64,000 bases of DNA from UBA2365 sp964594045 (GTDB lineage: Bacteria; Bacteroidota; Bacteroidia; Chitinophagales; Saprospiraceae). The notes beneath the pieces are model-generated. The model saw only the letters and a list, made by a program, of their open reading frames with translations. It did not search any database and was not told the DNA's origin. Within the stretch, counting starts at the first letter, position 1, and the number at the start of each line of letters is the position of its first letter. The stretch is taken from assembly GCA_964594045.1 (NCBI GenBank), contig CAZQKR010000002.1, forward strand, positions 99,650 through 163,649. Direction: 5' to 3'. The position numbers and the translations under genes are program-made. Positions 17,514 to 25,345 of this stretch are shown here, one piece after another.

Positions 17514-18176
17514 ATGTTGAAGGTAGGATCTAAAATAATTTCCGTGATATTCCATCCGCTGTTTGCGCTGATGTATATCCTTTTATTGCTGATTTTGGCT
17601 GATCCTTTGCTTCTGGGTCATTTTACGCCGGAGGGCAAACTGATATTCATGGTATATTTTTTCGTGAATTCGGTAGTGATTCCGGGATTGGCTATTTTGC
17701 TCATGAAAATGCTGGGCCTGATCAAAAGCCTTCAAATGGAGACCGCAAGGGAGCGTATAGGCCCGATGATCGTTGTATTCATTTTGTACATGTGGATGTT
17801 CATCAATTTCAGAAAGGAGCCGGATATTCCGCTGATCCTGGTGAGTATCATGCTTGGAACTGTGCTGGCATCGGCATTGGCGTTTATCATCAATGTGATG
17901 AGTAAGATCAGCCTGCACATGACCGGTATGGGTGGATTGCTGGGCGCTGTCGCCATCATTTTTCTGCACCGGCAGTCTGCTGGACTTGACTTCCATATTT
18001 TGGAGGAAATAACCGTGCATGTACATGCAGTTTTGGTGCTTATCTTTGTACTGCTGATGGCCGGTTTGGTCGCTTCAGCAAGGTTATTTTTAAATGCACA
18101 TCGACCGTCAGAAATATTACAGGGCATCATTTTAGGTTGTGCAGCCCAGTTTCTGGCATATTGGATCATTTTTTAA
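17514..18176 (+). CDS. PAP2-like integral membrane protein, degenerate active site
   Basis: A 220-aa polytopic inner-membrane protein with about six hydrophobic helices. Its layout follows the PAP2 phosphatase superfamily. ETARERIGP sits at the place of the first motif, HMTGMGG at the place of PSGH, and SARLFLNAHRPSEILQG at the place of SRxxxxxHxxxD. The histidine of the third motif is kept, but Arg and Asp of the classic motifs are replaced (AR, and E for D). Catalytic activity is therefore uncertain. It lies 9 bp upstream of the M1 peptidase gene and is probably co-transcribed with it. Confidence 0.65.
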   Translation: MLKVGSKIISVIFHPLFALMYILLLLILADPLLLGHFTPEGKLIFMVYFFVNSVVIPGLAILLMKMLGLIKSLQMETARERIGPMIVVFILYMWMFINFRKEPDIPLILVSIMLGTVLASALAFIINVMSKISLHMTGMGGLLGAVAIIFLHRQSAGLDFHILEEITVHVHAVLVLIFVLLMAGLVASARLFLNAHRPSEILQGIILGCAAQFLAYWIIF

Positions 18177-18185
18177 ACTTTTGAA

Positions 18186-20615
18186 ATGCAAAAATTTATT
18201 TTCGCTGTAATGCTACTAACCCTTTCCGGTATCAACATCTTCGCACAGGATGTTGTGCTGCCTCCGGGTGAATCGCAAAATCCTTATCTGCACCATATTT
18301 TGCTTACCCCTGAACAACAGCAATATGTCGAGTCGATCGCATTTCGCAGTGATACTTTTGATTTACACCATATCGCCATCCATTTGGATGAGGTGAATTA
18401 TGGTGCCAAAATGATCCGGGCCCACACCGAAATCTTTTTTTCTGCTAAAATGGAAGGACAGAACAGCATCACATTTGATTTACTGGATCTGCAGGTGGAT
18501 TCTGTCCTTCTGAATGGGAGTGTAGCTGATTTTGAGTACAATAGCCCTTTTTTATTTGTCCGGTCTGACTCAGCTTATATTGTGGGAGACACCAATATTG
18601 TAGTCATCTTTTACGGTGGTAAACCTACCCTGGATCCGTCAGGTTTCGGGGGGTTTGATTTTCAGGATGGTTATGCCTATAACCTGGGAATCGGTATCAC
18701 TTCATTCCCACATAATTTTGGAAGGGGATGGTTTCCATGCTTTGATAATTTTGTGGAAAGGTCAACTTACGACTTTTTCATAACCACCACGGGCGGATTC
18801 GTCGGTTATGGTGTTGGAGATCATATTTCCACTGACACACTGGAAGAAGGAAAAAGATTGTATCACTATCACATGGATAAGCCTATCCCGACATATCTTG
18901 CTGCTGTTGCCATTTCCAATTATCAGATCGGAACTTTGTTTCACCAGGGCATTGAAAGGGAATATCCCATCGAGATCGTGGCAAAGCCACAGGATCTGGG
19001 CAAGTTCATGAACAGTATGGCCTATATGTCTGAAGCACTGGATGCTTTTGAGTATTGGTATGGTCCTTACCAATGGAACCGGGTCGGATATGTCATTACT
19101 TACCGAGGGGCCATGGAGCACCCGACTCTGACTTCCTATCCGGCTTCCGTGGGGCTGAACGGGGATCCGGAAGATAATATGAGACTCATGTCGCATGAGC
19201 TGGCACATCATTGGTGGGGGGACATCACAACATTGTCTACTTCTGCGGATATGTGGATAAAAGAAGGAAATGCAGAATATGGTTACCATCTGTTCGTGAA
19301 GGAGTTCAAAGGAGAAGAAGCTTTCAATAAAGTAGTCTCTGACAATCAGTATTATGTTATTGAGACAGCACACAGAAGTGACAAGGGCTATCGCCCCTTG
19401 TCAGGGATGCCGAAGGAATATACCTACGGAACAACCACTTATAACAAAGGCGCTGCAGTACTCCACAATTTACACAGTTATTTGGGTGATTCGCTGTTTA
19501 AAGTTGCCCAGCGATCAATATTGTCAACCTATGCTTTCAGCCATCTCAATGCTGCACAATACAGGGATCAGGTCAGTATCGCAACGAGTAAAGACATGAC
19601 TGATTTTTTTGATGCATGGATCTACCAGGCAGGTCTGTCCGCCTTTCAGATCGATTCTGTGGCCATCATTCCTGACAACGATCAGTTTGACGTCAGGCTG
19701 TACATCAGGCAAAAATTGTTTTATGCGCCGTATTTCCATAAAAATGTCCCTATGAAGGTCACTTTTTTTGACCAGAACTGGAATAAGCACCACAGGATCA
19801 TAGAATTGCCTGGTGAATACAGCGAGGTGAACCTTAAACTGGATTTTTATCCTGTTGCACAATTATTGAATGAGCACAATTTCCTCAACAACGGTCAGAT
19901 TTCATACAACCAGGTGATCAAGAGCAAAGGCAACTACAAATATGAAAATGCCAAATTTGATTTTAAAGTGGAAAGCCTGAAGGATTCGTTGTTGTTTTTT
20001 GCAGAACATGTCTGGGGTGCACCCGATCCGATAAAAAGGACTGATCTGGATCTGAAGCTGTCTTCGAAGCATTACTGGAACATTGGCGGGGTAAAGAACC
20101 CGGAAGACAGGATCACGGCGAGATTCAGCTATACCGGTTTGGATACGACCTTTCTGGATCATGAACTCGTTTATTTTACTGAAAATGACATCATTTTACT
20201 TTACAGGCCGGATGCGGGGCACGATTGGATAGAATATCCATACGCAACCAAAAGTATCTTCATACCGGGTGATAAAAAAGGTTCTTTCATTGTTGACAGC
20301 CTGCTTTTCGGGCAATATACTTTTGCCAACGGAGATTATTTCTCTGTTAAAAATGAAGAAGTAACGGCTGCTGATGAGATATCTGTTGACCTATCTCCAA
20401 ATCCGACCAAGGGTATGATAACTTTATCAGGTCTGGAGGAAGGCAATTATGTCATCCAGGTCACCGATCTGCAGGGAAGAACATTGGAGGAATTGCAGAT
20501 CATTGGTGACGGGACCAAAATAGATATCAGCAGATTTCCTCCGGGAGTCTATCTGTTGAAGATCAGCGATACCAGGACAAATGCTGTCTCTGTACGGAAA
20601 GTATTGTTACAATAA
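18186..20615 (+). CDS. M1-family zinc metallopeptidase with T9SS sorting domain
   Basis: An 809-aa secreted aminopeptidase-like enzyme. After the signal peptide (ending near IFAQD) come the N-terminal beta domain and the gluzincin catalytic domain. Zinc ligands are in HELAHHWWG (H337, E338, H341), and the third ligand is E360 in WIKEGNAEYGY, an exact HExxH-x18-E spacing. The exopeptidase motif GAMEN reads GAMEH here, and the catalytic-tyrosine region YNKGAAVLHNL is present. The C-terminal 80 residues are a T9SS type A sorting domain (LSPNPTKGMITLSG ... LQGRTLEEL, ending VRKVLLQ). The protein is therefore expected to be exported across the outer membrane and act on extracellular peptides. Confidence 0.9.
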   Translation: MQKFIFAVMLLTLSGINIFAQDVVLPPGESQNPYLHHILLTPEQQQYVESIAFRSDTFDLHHIAIHLDEVNYGAKMIRAHTEIFFSAKMEGQNSITFDLLDLQVDSVLLNGSVADFEYNSPFLFVRSDSAYIVGDTNIVVIFYGGKPTLDPSGFGGFDFQDGYAYNLGIGITSFPHNFGRGWFPCFDNFVERSTYDFFITTTGGFVGYGVGDHISTDTLEEGKRLYHYHMDKPIPTYLAAVAISNYQIGTLFHQGIEREYPIEIVAKPQDLGKFMNSMAYMSEALDAFEYWYGPYQWNRVGYVITYRGAMEHPTLTSYPASVGLNGDPEDNMRLMSHELAHHWWGDITTLSTSADMWIKEGNAEYGYHLFVKEFKGEEAFNKVVSDNQYYVIETAHRSDKGYRPLSGMPKEYTYGTTTYNKGAAVLHNLHSYLGDSLFKVAQRSILSTYAFSHLNAAQYRDQVSIATSKDMTDFFDAWIYQAGLSAFQIDSVAIIPDNDQFDVRLYIRQKLFYAPYFHKNVPMKVTFFDQNWNKHHRIIELPGEYSEVNLKLDFYPVAQLLNEHNFLNNGQISYNQVIKSKGNYKYENAKFDFKVESLKDSLLFFAEHVWGAPDPIKRTDLDLKLSSKHYWNIGGVKNPEDRITARFSYTGLDTTFLDHELVYFTENDIILLYRPDAGHDWIEYPYATKSIFIPGDKKGSFIVDSLLFGQYTFANGDYFSVKNEEVTAADEISVDLSPNPTKGMITLSGLEEGNYVIQVTDLQGRTLEELQIIGDGTKIDISRFPPGVYLLKISDTRTNAVSVRKVLLQ

Positions 20616-20708
20616 TTTTAGGGTTGGCTTCCAGTCAGTTCCGGATTGGTTTCAGTATTTTTTTATAATGTGAACACTGCATTCACTGAAAAAGGTTTCT
20701 CCTTTTGC

Positions 20709-21167
20709 TTACCTTTTGATCAAATTGTAATTACATTCAATTTTAAAGCCGGGATTTACATCGTTGGACAGGATCAATTGCATGTTCAGGGTGGTATCGT
20801 TTGACAATACACCATGAGATGCATAAAAGTAGAATCGGGTCGTATCGGTTCCCTGGAGTATCTTCAGGATCTGATCGTCCACGAACAAGGTATCCTTCAA
20901 TACGCGGGCTTTTACCTTGAATCCGTCCAGGGAACTGGATTCTTCCAGATCGATCAGAACATTATAAGGTGGATTTTGAGGTTCTGGTATGATCAACAGT
21001 GTGATCAGCTGGTTTCCTGCCCCGCAGTTGACCGACCCGGAATAATTCCCCAGAAAAACATCGTATTCCTTGTCTTCGCAGTTTTCTCCGTAATAACCGG
21101 GAGGGCATTCCTCTTCACATGATAAAGTGAAGAAAGCCAAAAGGAAAATTGATATAACTCTGTACAT
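20709..21167 (-). CDS. Small lipoprotein with EGF-like cysteine motif
   Basis: A 152-aa predicted lipoprotein. Signal sequence MYRVISIFLLAFFTLSC has lipobox TLSC (Cys17). Immediately after it comes a short EGF/laminin-like segment CPPGYYGENC, common at the N-terminus of Bacteroidota lipoproteins. The rest is a beta-rich domain of unknown function (FLGNYSGSVNCGAG ... NPGFKIECNYNLIKR). It is a single gene facing the M1 peptidase gene. Confidence 0.7.
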   Translation of the reverse strand: MYRVISIFLLAFFTLSCEEECPPGYYGENCEDKEYDVFLGNYSGSVNCGAGNQLITLLIIPEPQNPPYNVLIDLEESSSLDGFKVKARVLKDTLFVDDQILKILQGTDTTRFYFYASHGVLSNDTTLNMQLILSNDVNPGFKIECNYNLIKR

Positions 21168-21640
21168 ATAAGCGTGTTGAAAATCAAAAAATGTTGATCG
21201 TAATAGTTGATACAGAAGATTTTATAAAATCGAAAAAAAAACAGATCCTGCAATTCTGCGTACAAATTCAAATCTTCTGATCCGACTTTAGCAGGCCCAA
21301 CGTCTTGGGGTAAAACAGAAAACTGATCCACTTTTGGTAAAAGTACGAATAAAAATATTGAAAATTTCAACATTCAGTAAAATTACAGAGACATTTAATT
21401 TACCGGAGTTTTACCGGTTCAGTAAGATTGGGCTTTGGAGGTTTTTCTGAAATTTACCCGGAGTTAAATATTTAATTAAATGCCCGGGTTAAATTTATTC
21501 CAGAAAATTTGAATAAACAGATCAGGGTTAAAAAAACATCTGAGGTATTGGATTTTAGGGATAAAAATTCATTATTTTGTACTTTAATTTCATTTGGGTG
21601 ACTGAAAAGTATCCGGATTTATTACAATAAACTTGATAAC
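21168..21640. other. Intergenic region upstream of clpS
   Basis: This 473-bp AT-rich spacer lies between divergent genes. It contains a stem-loop at 21450-21496 (separate entry) and a near-consensus promoter for clpS (TTG at 21548, TTATTTTG at 21572-21579). No gene is seen. Confidence 0.4.
21450..21496. repeat. Stem-loop upstream of clpS
   Basis: AAATTTACCCGG (21450-21461) pairs with CCGGGTTAAATTT (21484-21496) with one bulge. The loop holds a perfect 12-bp palindrome TTAAATATTTAA (21464-21475). The stem lies about 145 bp upstream of the clpS start, so it may be a terminator relic or a regulatory structure. Confidence 0.4.
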
Positions 21641-21946
21641 ATGGGAAAGAACGCTCTATTTTCCAGGCCGGAAGAATCTATATCTGAAGCATTACAGGAT
21701 AGTGTTGAGGAGCTGAATGAACTGATCGTTTACAACGATGATTTCAACACTTTTGATTGGGTCATCCAGTGTTTCATGGAGATCTGCAACCATAGTTTTG
21801 AACAATCCGAACAATTATCGCTCATCATACATTTTAAGGGTAAGGCAGTGGTCAAAACAGATGTGTTGGATGTTTTACAACCGATGAAAGATGCTTTGGT
21901 TGACCGTGGTTTATCTGCCGTGATCGAAACCTTTCAATCAAAATGA
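21641..21946 (+). CDS. clpS: ATP-dependent Clp protease adaptor ClpS
   Basis: A 101-aa adaptor that delivers N-degron substrates to ClpAP-type proteases. After a variable N-terminal arm (about 25 residues), the ClpS core is clear. It has ELIVYNDDFNTFDWVIQCFM (the NDD/N motif that forms the N-degron pocket), EQLSLIIHFKGKAVVKT and the closing LSAVIE helix/strand. Length fits the family. It stands alone, not beside clpA. Confidence 0.9.
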   Translation: MGKNALFSRPEESISEALQDSVEELNELIVYNDDFNTFDWVIQCFMEICNHSFEQSEQLSLIIHFKGKAVVKTDVLDVLQPMKDALVDRGLSAVIETFQSK

Positions 21947-22439
21947 TCAGGGCACATTTTTACACATTTACCTGTCACTTTTATTAATTCAGTTCCCATA
22001 CATTCTTTTTTATTCACTAATGTGCTTGCATATAGCATCGAACTGGTGAGATAGTCCGGATCTCAGACCGGATTTGGTTCATCACCATCAATTTAAAAAT
22101 TTCATATTACATGCCATTATCTGAATTGCTTTAATCAGAATTAAAGTGTGTTTTATATCAAATTTCAAAATAAAACATTCTTACATTCCTTCATATTCTA
22201 TAGAAAAGTAAGTTTTCTCACCTCTTTGAGGTCATATTTTATGATTTTGAATTGACTTTCAGATTTTAATGTTGTACATTGCTGAAGCCACAAATAAAGG
22301 TTAAAGCTTGTTTGACGTAAGGGGCACGAGTTCTTTTGATTAAATACTCAGGATTTTATGATCTGTCAATATCATTTCTGATCATTGAACAACGGGAATT
22401 ATCCCCGCAGAATCTTAGAATAATACAAAAAAATTTAAC
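21947..22439. other. Intergenic region, nothing recognised
   Basis: 493 bp, AT-rich, with no open frame of coding character and no clear terminator or promoter box. It is long for this genome and could hide a small RNA, but no structure supports that. Confidence 0.4.
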
Positions 22440-23771
22440 ATGAAGAAAAAATTATTTGTGAGCGCCTTGTCTTACACAATGGTGTTCATTTGTCTGATGT
22501 TACTCAACAGTTGTCAAATAGATGACTGGTCTGACATTTTCAACAAACATGAAGTGGGCGACACCCTTTGGATACATGAGTCAAGTGGAGGTCCTTTGCA
22601 TATAAATAAATCTTTGGCTTTAGCCAATAGCGGTTCAATTATCTATGCAGAAGGAGGCACCACGGTCAACTGGAAGCCTTGCAGGATCGTGAGTATCCAT
22701 AAAAAAGATGGCATAACAGAGTGGATTTCTCCTGAACTGGATCACATCGGTATTTCCAGCCAGATCATGATCGGTGACGATGGGACCATTTATGTGATCG
22801 GATATTACACCCTATATGCCATTGATCCGGGCACAGGCCAATTCAAATGGAAATGGGAAGTCCCTGAGACTTTGCCACATCCGGATATTCCCGGAGGAAC
22901 GGTTTATACCAAAGGCCAAATTGGCGCCCTGGCATTGAATAATAAAGGAGAGATCATTGTTGGCAGTATAGGATCCGGAGTATACTGGAGAGGTATTTAT
23001 TGCCTGAAACCAGATGGTCAGTTGAAATGGTACAATCTTAAAGTGGTTGCGGGAATGGTCATCAGCAATTTCAGTATAGGTAAAGATGGCCATATATTTT
23101 ATTTTACTGCTTCAGGAAGCGGTAAGCTTTTTTCTGTAGATGGTAATACTGGTAATGAAAGATGGAGAATTGATTCCTGGAGTGGAAATGCAAGTGCAAA
23201 TAATATTTTGGTTGATCATGATGGGACATTACTGGCTACATTCAAAAAATCTTCCGATGAACCTTTGTTGCTGCATAGAATTGACCCACTGAACGGTAAT
23301 ATCATTTGGAGCAGTACAGAGAATGCTGAGAGTGGTTTCTCCAATAAATGGTTGGGTGCTGACGGAGTGGTATATCAACATTTTCCTTATGATGGAGGAA
23401 TGAACCGCTATGACATGTTGACGGGCAGTCGTTCCACATTTCTGTCAACGGAATATTCTTATGCAAATGCGATCGGAGCGATCAATGATAAGGAACAATT
23501 ACATATTGTTTATCATTCTTCCGGGTCCGTGAACAGGTTGGGTGCTTTCAATAAAGATGGGTCACTTGAATGGTCTTTTGCAATGGGTGGTCTTGATGCA
23601 CCTCCTTTACTTATATCTGACCAAAAGGTCATATACTCGATCATTAATGATCATCCTGTTTCTTATCTTCCTACAAGAATCTGCGCAATTCAGGGAAATG
23701 CAAAACTGGCAAAAAAGGGTTGGCCCGTGATCAATCACGACAACAGAAATACGTGCAATGTGAATAAATAA
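22440..23771 (+). CDS. PQQ-binding-like beta-propeller lipoprotein
   Basis: A 443-aa predicted lipoprotein with signal sequence MKKKLFVSALSYTMVFICLMLLNSC (Cys25). The remainder is a beta-propeller of PQQ/quinoprotein-like blades, recognisable from repeats such as LYAIDPGTGQFKWKWEV, IYCLKPDGQLKWYN, LFSVDGNTGNERWRI and LHRIDPLNGNIIWSS. No quinone-binding or calcium-binding active site can be identified, so it is probably a scaffold or sensor rather than a dehydrogenase. The final segment GWPVINHDNRNTCN is typical of this family. Confidence 0.75.
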   Translation: MKKKLFVSALSYTMVFICLMLLNSCQIDDWSDIFNKHEVGDTLWIHESSGGPLHINKSLALANSGSIIYAEGGTTVNWKPCRIVSIHKKDGITEWISPELDHIGISSQIMIGDDGTIYVIGYYTLYAIDPGTGQFKWKWEVPETLPHPDIPGGTVYTKGQIGALALNNKGEIIVGSIGSGVYWRGIYCLKPDGQLKWYNLKVVAGMVISNFSIGKDGHIFYFTASGSGKLFSVDGNTGNERWRIDSWSGNASANNILVDHDGTLLATFKKSSDEPLLLHRIDPLNGNIIWSSTENAESGFSNKWLGADGVVYQHFPYDGGMNRYDMLTGSRSTFLSTEYSYANAIGAINDKEQLHIVYHSSGSVNRLGAFNKDGSLEWSFAMGGLDAPPLLISDQKVIYSIINDHPVSYLPTRICAIQGNAKLAKKGWPVINHDNRNTCNVNK

Positions 23772-24103
23772 ACTTCCTGTTTGAAGTGGAAATATCTTCA
23801 TTTTGTGTCTTTTTTATCACAAAAATGTGATCGAATCGGGTTAATGCATGACGGGACAGTATTTGTATTGTTTAGATAAATTCTAATTATCCTATTTTAT
23901 CAGGCTGTGGCACCGGAATTTTGCAAAAAGCAAGCTGGATTAAGTATTTTTATCCCTGTTACATTCAACTCTTTCATTGATCCGGAAAAATCAAGACAAG
24001 TTGCACCATATATGCAGATCCACAATTCCAGATCTGGTGCACTTTCAGAATTGATCTTGTGAAATATTCCATATAGCCGTTGAAAAAAATTAAATCTATA
24101 CAC
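23772..24103. other. Intergenic region, nothing recognised
   Basis: 332 bp between two plus-strand genes. No coding frame or convincing promoter box was found, so only an ordinary upstream region can be claimed. Confidence 0.35.
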
Positions 24104-25120
24104 ATGAAAAAACTATTCATTTTTATTTTACTGGCGGGCTTGATCATCGCTTGCAAGGAAGAGAAGAAGGAAGAGGCGCGTGCACTGACTCAATTACAGA
24201 TCAAGGCCCAGGCATTTTTCGGACAACTGCCCGAATATGCAGAAAATCCGGAAAATCCGATCACGGAAGAAAAGGTACTTTTAGGAAAAACACTGTATTT
24301 TGACCCGATATTGTCCAAGAACAAGACGCAGAGTTGCAATACCTGTCATGATCTGAACAATTACGGGGTGGACAATGACCGTTTTTCTGAAGGCGATAAG
24401 GAAGGCACATTGGGTGGAAGGAATTCACCGACGACGTTGAATGCCGCCTTGCATATTGCACAATTCTGGGATGGCCGTGAACCCGATGTGGAAGCACAGG
24501 CAGGAGGTCCGATCCTGAATCCCGTTGAAATGGGTTTGTCCGGCGAACAGGAAGCGGTTGACAGGCTGAAAGGTGTAGATCAGTACAAAAAATTATTTGC
24601 TGATGCTTTCCCTGAAGATGAGGATCCGATCACCTGGACCAATCTTACCAGGGCCATTGCGGCTTTTGAGCGAAAACTGATCACACCAGCCAGATTCGAT
24701 GATTATCTGAAGGGTAATGACGACGCAATCAATGACATGGAGAAAAAAGGTTTGCAGATCTTTATTGACCGTGGATGTATCGCCTGCCACTCTGGTATTG
24801 CTTTAGGAGGCGGGACTTTTCAAAAATTTGGCGTATATGGTGATTATTGGGATTATACCAAGAGTGAAAAAGTGGATGCAGGAAAATTTGATGTGACTAA
24901 AAAGGAGGGGGATAAAAATTTCTTCAAGGTTCCGTCGCTGAGGAATATCACCAAGACATTCCCATATTTTCATGATGGTAGTGTTGCTGATCTGAGAGAA
25001 TCTACCCGGATCATGGGCAAAATACAGCTGAATAAGGAACTTTCTGAAGAAGACCTGGATGCGCTGATGGCATTCTACGAAACGCTGACCGGGGAAGTGC
25101 CGGAGGAATACAGGAAGTAG
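24104..25120 (+). CDS. Di-haem cytochrome c peroxidase (CcpA/MauG family) lipoprotein
   Basis: A 338-aa periplasm-facing protein. The start at the ATG at 24104 gives a lipoprotein signal (MKKLFIFILLAGLIIAC, lipobox IIAC); an upstream in-frame TTG at 24080 is less likely. Two haem c motifs are present, CNTCH (about residue 74) and CIACH (about residue 227), together with the family segments VLLGKTLYFDPILSKN, NSPTTLNAA, FWDGREPDVEAQAGGPILNPVEMG and FKVPSLRNITKTFPYFHDG. The expected reaction is reduction of hydrogen peroxide with electrons from small cytochromes. MauG-like oxidation chemistry is possible. Confidence 0.9.
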   Translation: MKKLFIFILLAGLIIACKEEKKEEARALTQLQIKAQAFFGQLPEYAENPENPITEEKVLLGKTLYFDPILSKNKTQSCNTCHDLNNYGVDNDRFSEGDKEGTLGGRNSPTTLNAALHIAQFWDGREPDVEAQAGGPILNPVEMGLSGEQEAVDRLKGVDQYKKLFADAFPEDEDPITWTNLTRAIAAFERKLITPARFDDYLKGNDDAINDMEKKGLQIFIDRGCIACHSGIALGGGTFQKFGVYGDYWDYTKSEKVDAGKFDVTKKEGDKNFFKVPSLRNITKTFPYFHDGSVADLRESTRIMGKIQLNKELSEEDLDALMAFYETLTGEVPEEYRK

Positions 25121-25169
25121 ATCCTGACTGAGTATAATATATTTATTGTTCTATGGAATTAAAATGTAG

Positions 25170-25206
25170 AAAAAGGGGTCAACTGAAAAGTCAGAACCCC
25201 CTTTTT
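25170..25206. terminator. Bidirectional rho-independent terminator
   Basis: Stem AAAAAGGGGT / ACCCCCTTTTT with one bulge, and a smaller inner ACT-GAAA-AGT stem, lies between the peroxidase gene (+) and tRNA-Pro (-). A runs and T runs flank both sides, so it can serve both transcripts. Confidence 0.75.
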
Positions 25207-25212
25207 CATTGG

Positions 25213-25287
25213 TCGGGATGACTGGACTTGAACCAGCGACCCCGCGCCCCCCAGACGCGTACTCTACCCAAGCTGAGCTACATCCCG
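25213..25287 (-). tRNA. tRNA-Pro (anticodon GGG)
   Basis: Full cloverleaf by eye on the minus strand. The acceptor is CGGGATG / CATCCCG and the D-stem is GCTC / GAGT. The anticodon stem is CGCGT / GCGCG with loop CTGGGGG (anticodon GGG). The T-stem is GCTGG / CCAGT with loop TTCAAGT. The discriminator is A, and CCA is encoded in the DNA (complement of 25210-25212). Confidence 0.95.
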
Positions 25288-25313
25288 AAATACTGTTTGT
25301 CAAAACAGGAATG

Positions 25314-25343
25314 CAAAGATAGGGTAATAAATTAAAAAATCAA
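25314..25343 (-). promoter_or_regulatory. Consensus promoter of tRNA-Pro
   Basis: On the minus strand, TTG (complement of 25341-25343) is followed after 19 bp by TATCTTTG (complement of 25314-25321), a full match to the Bacteroidota consensus. The tRNA starts 27 bp further on. The -33 box lies just past the stop codon of the neighbouring gene. Confidence 0.7.
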
Positions 25344-25345
25344 GC

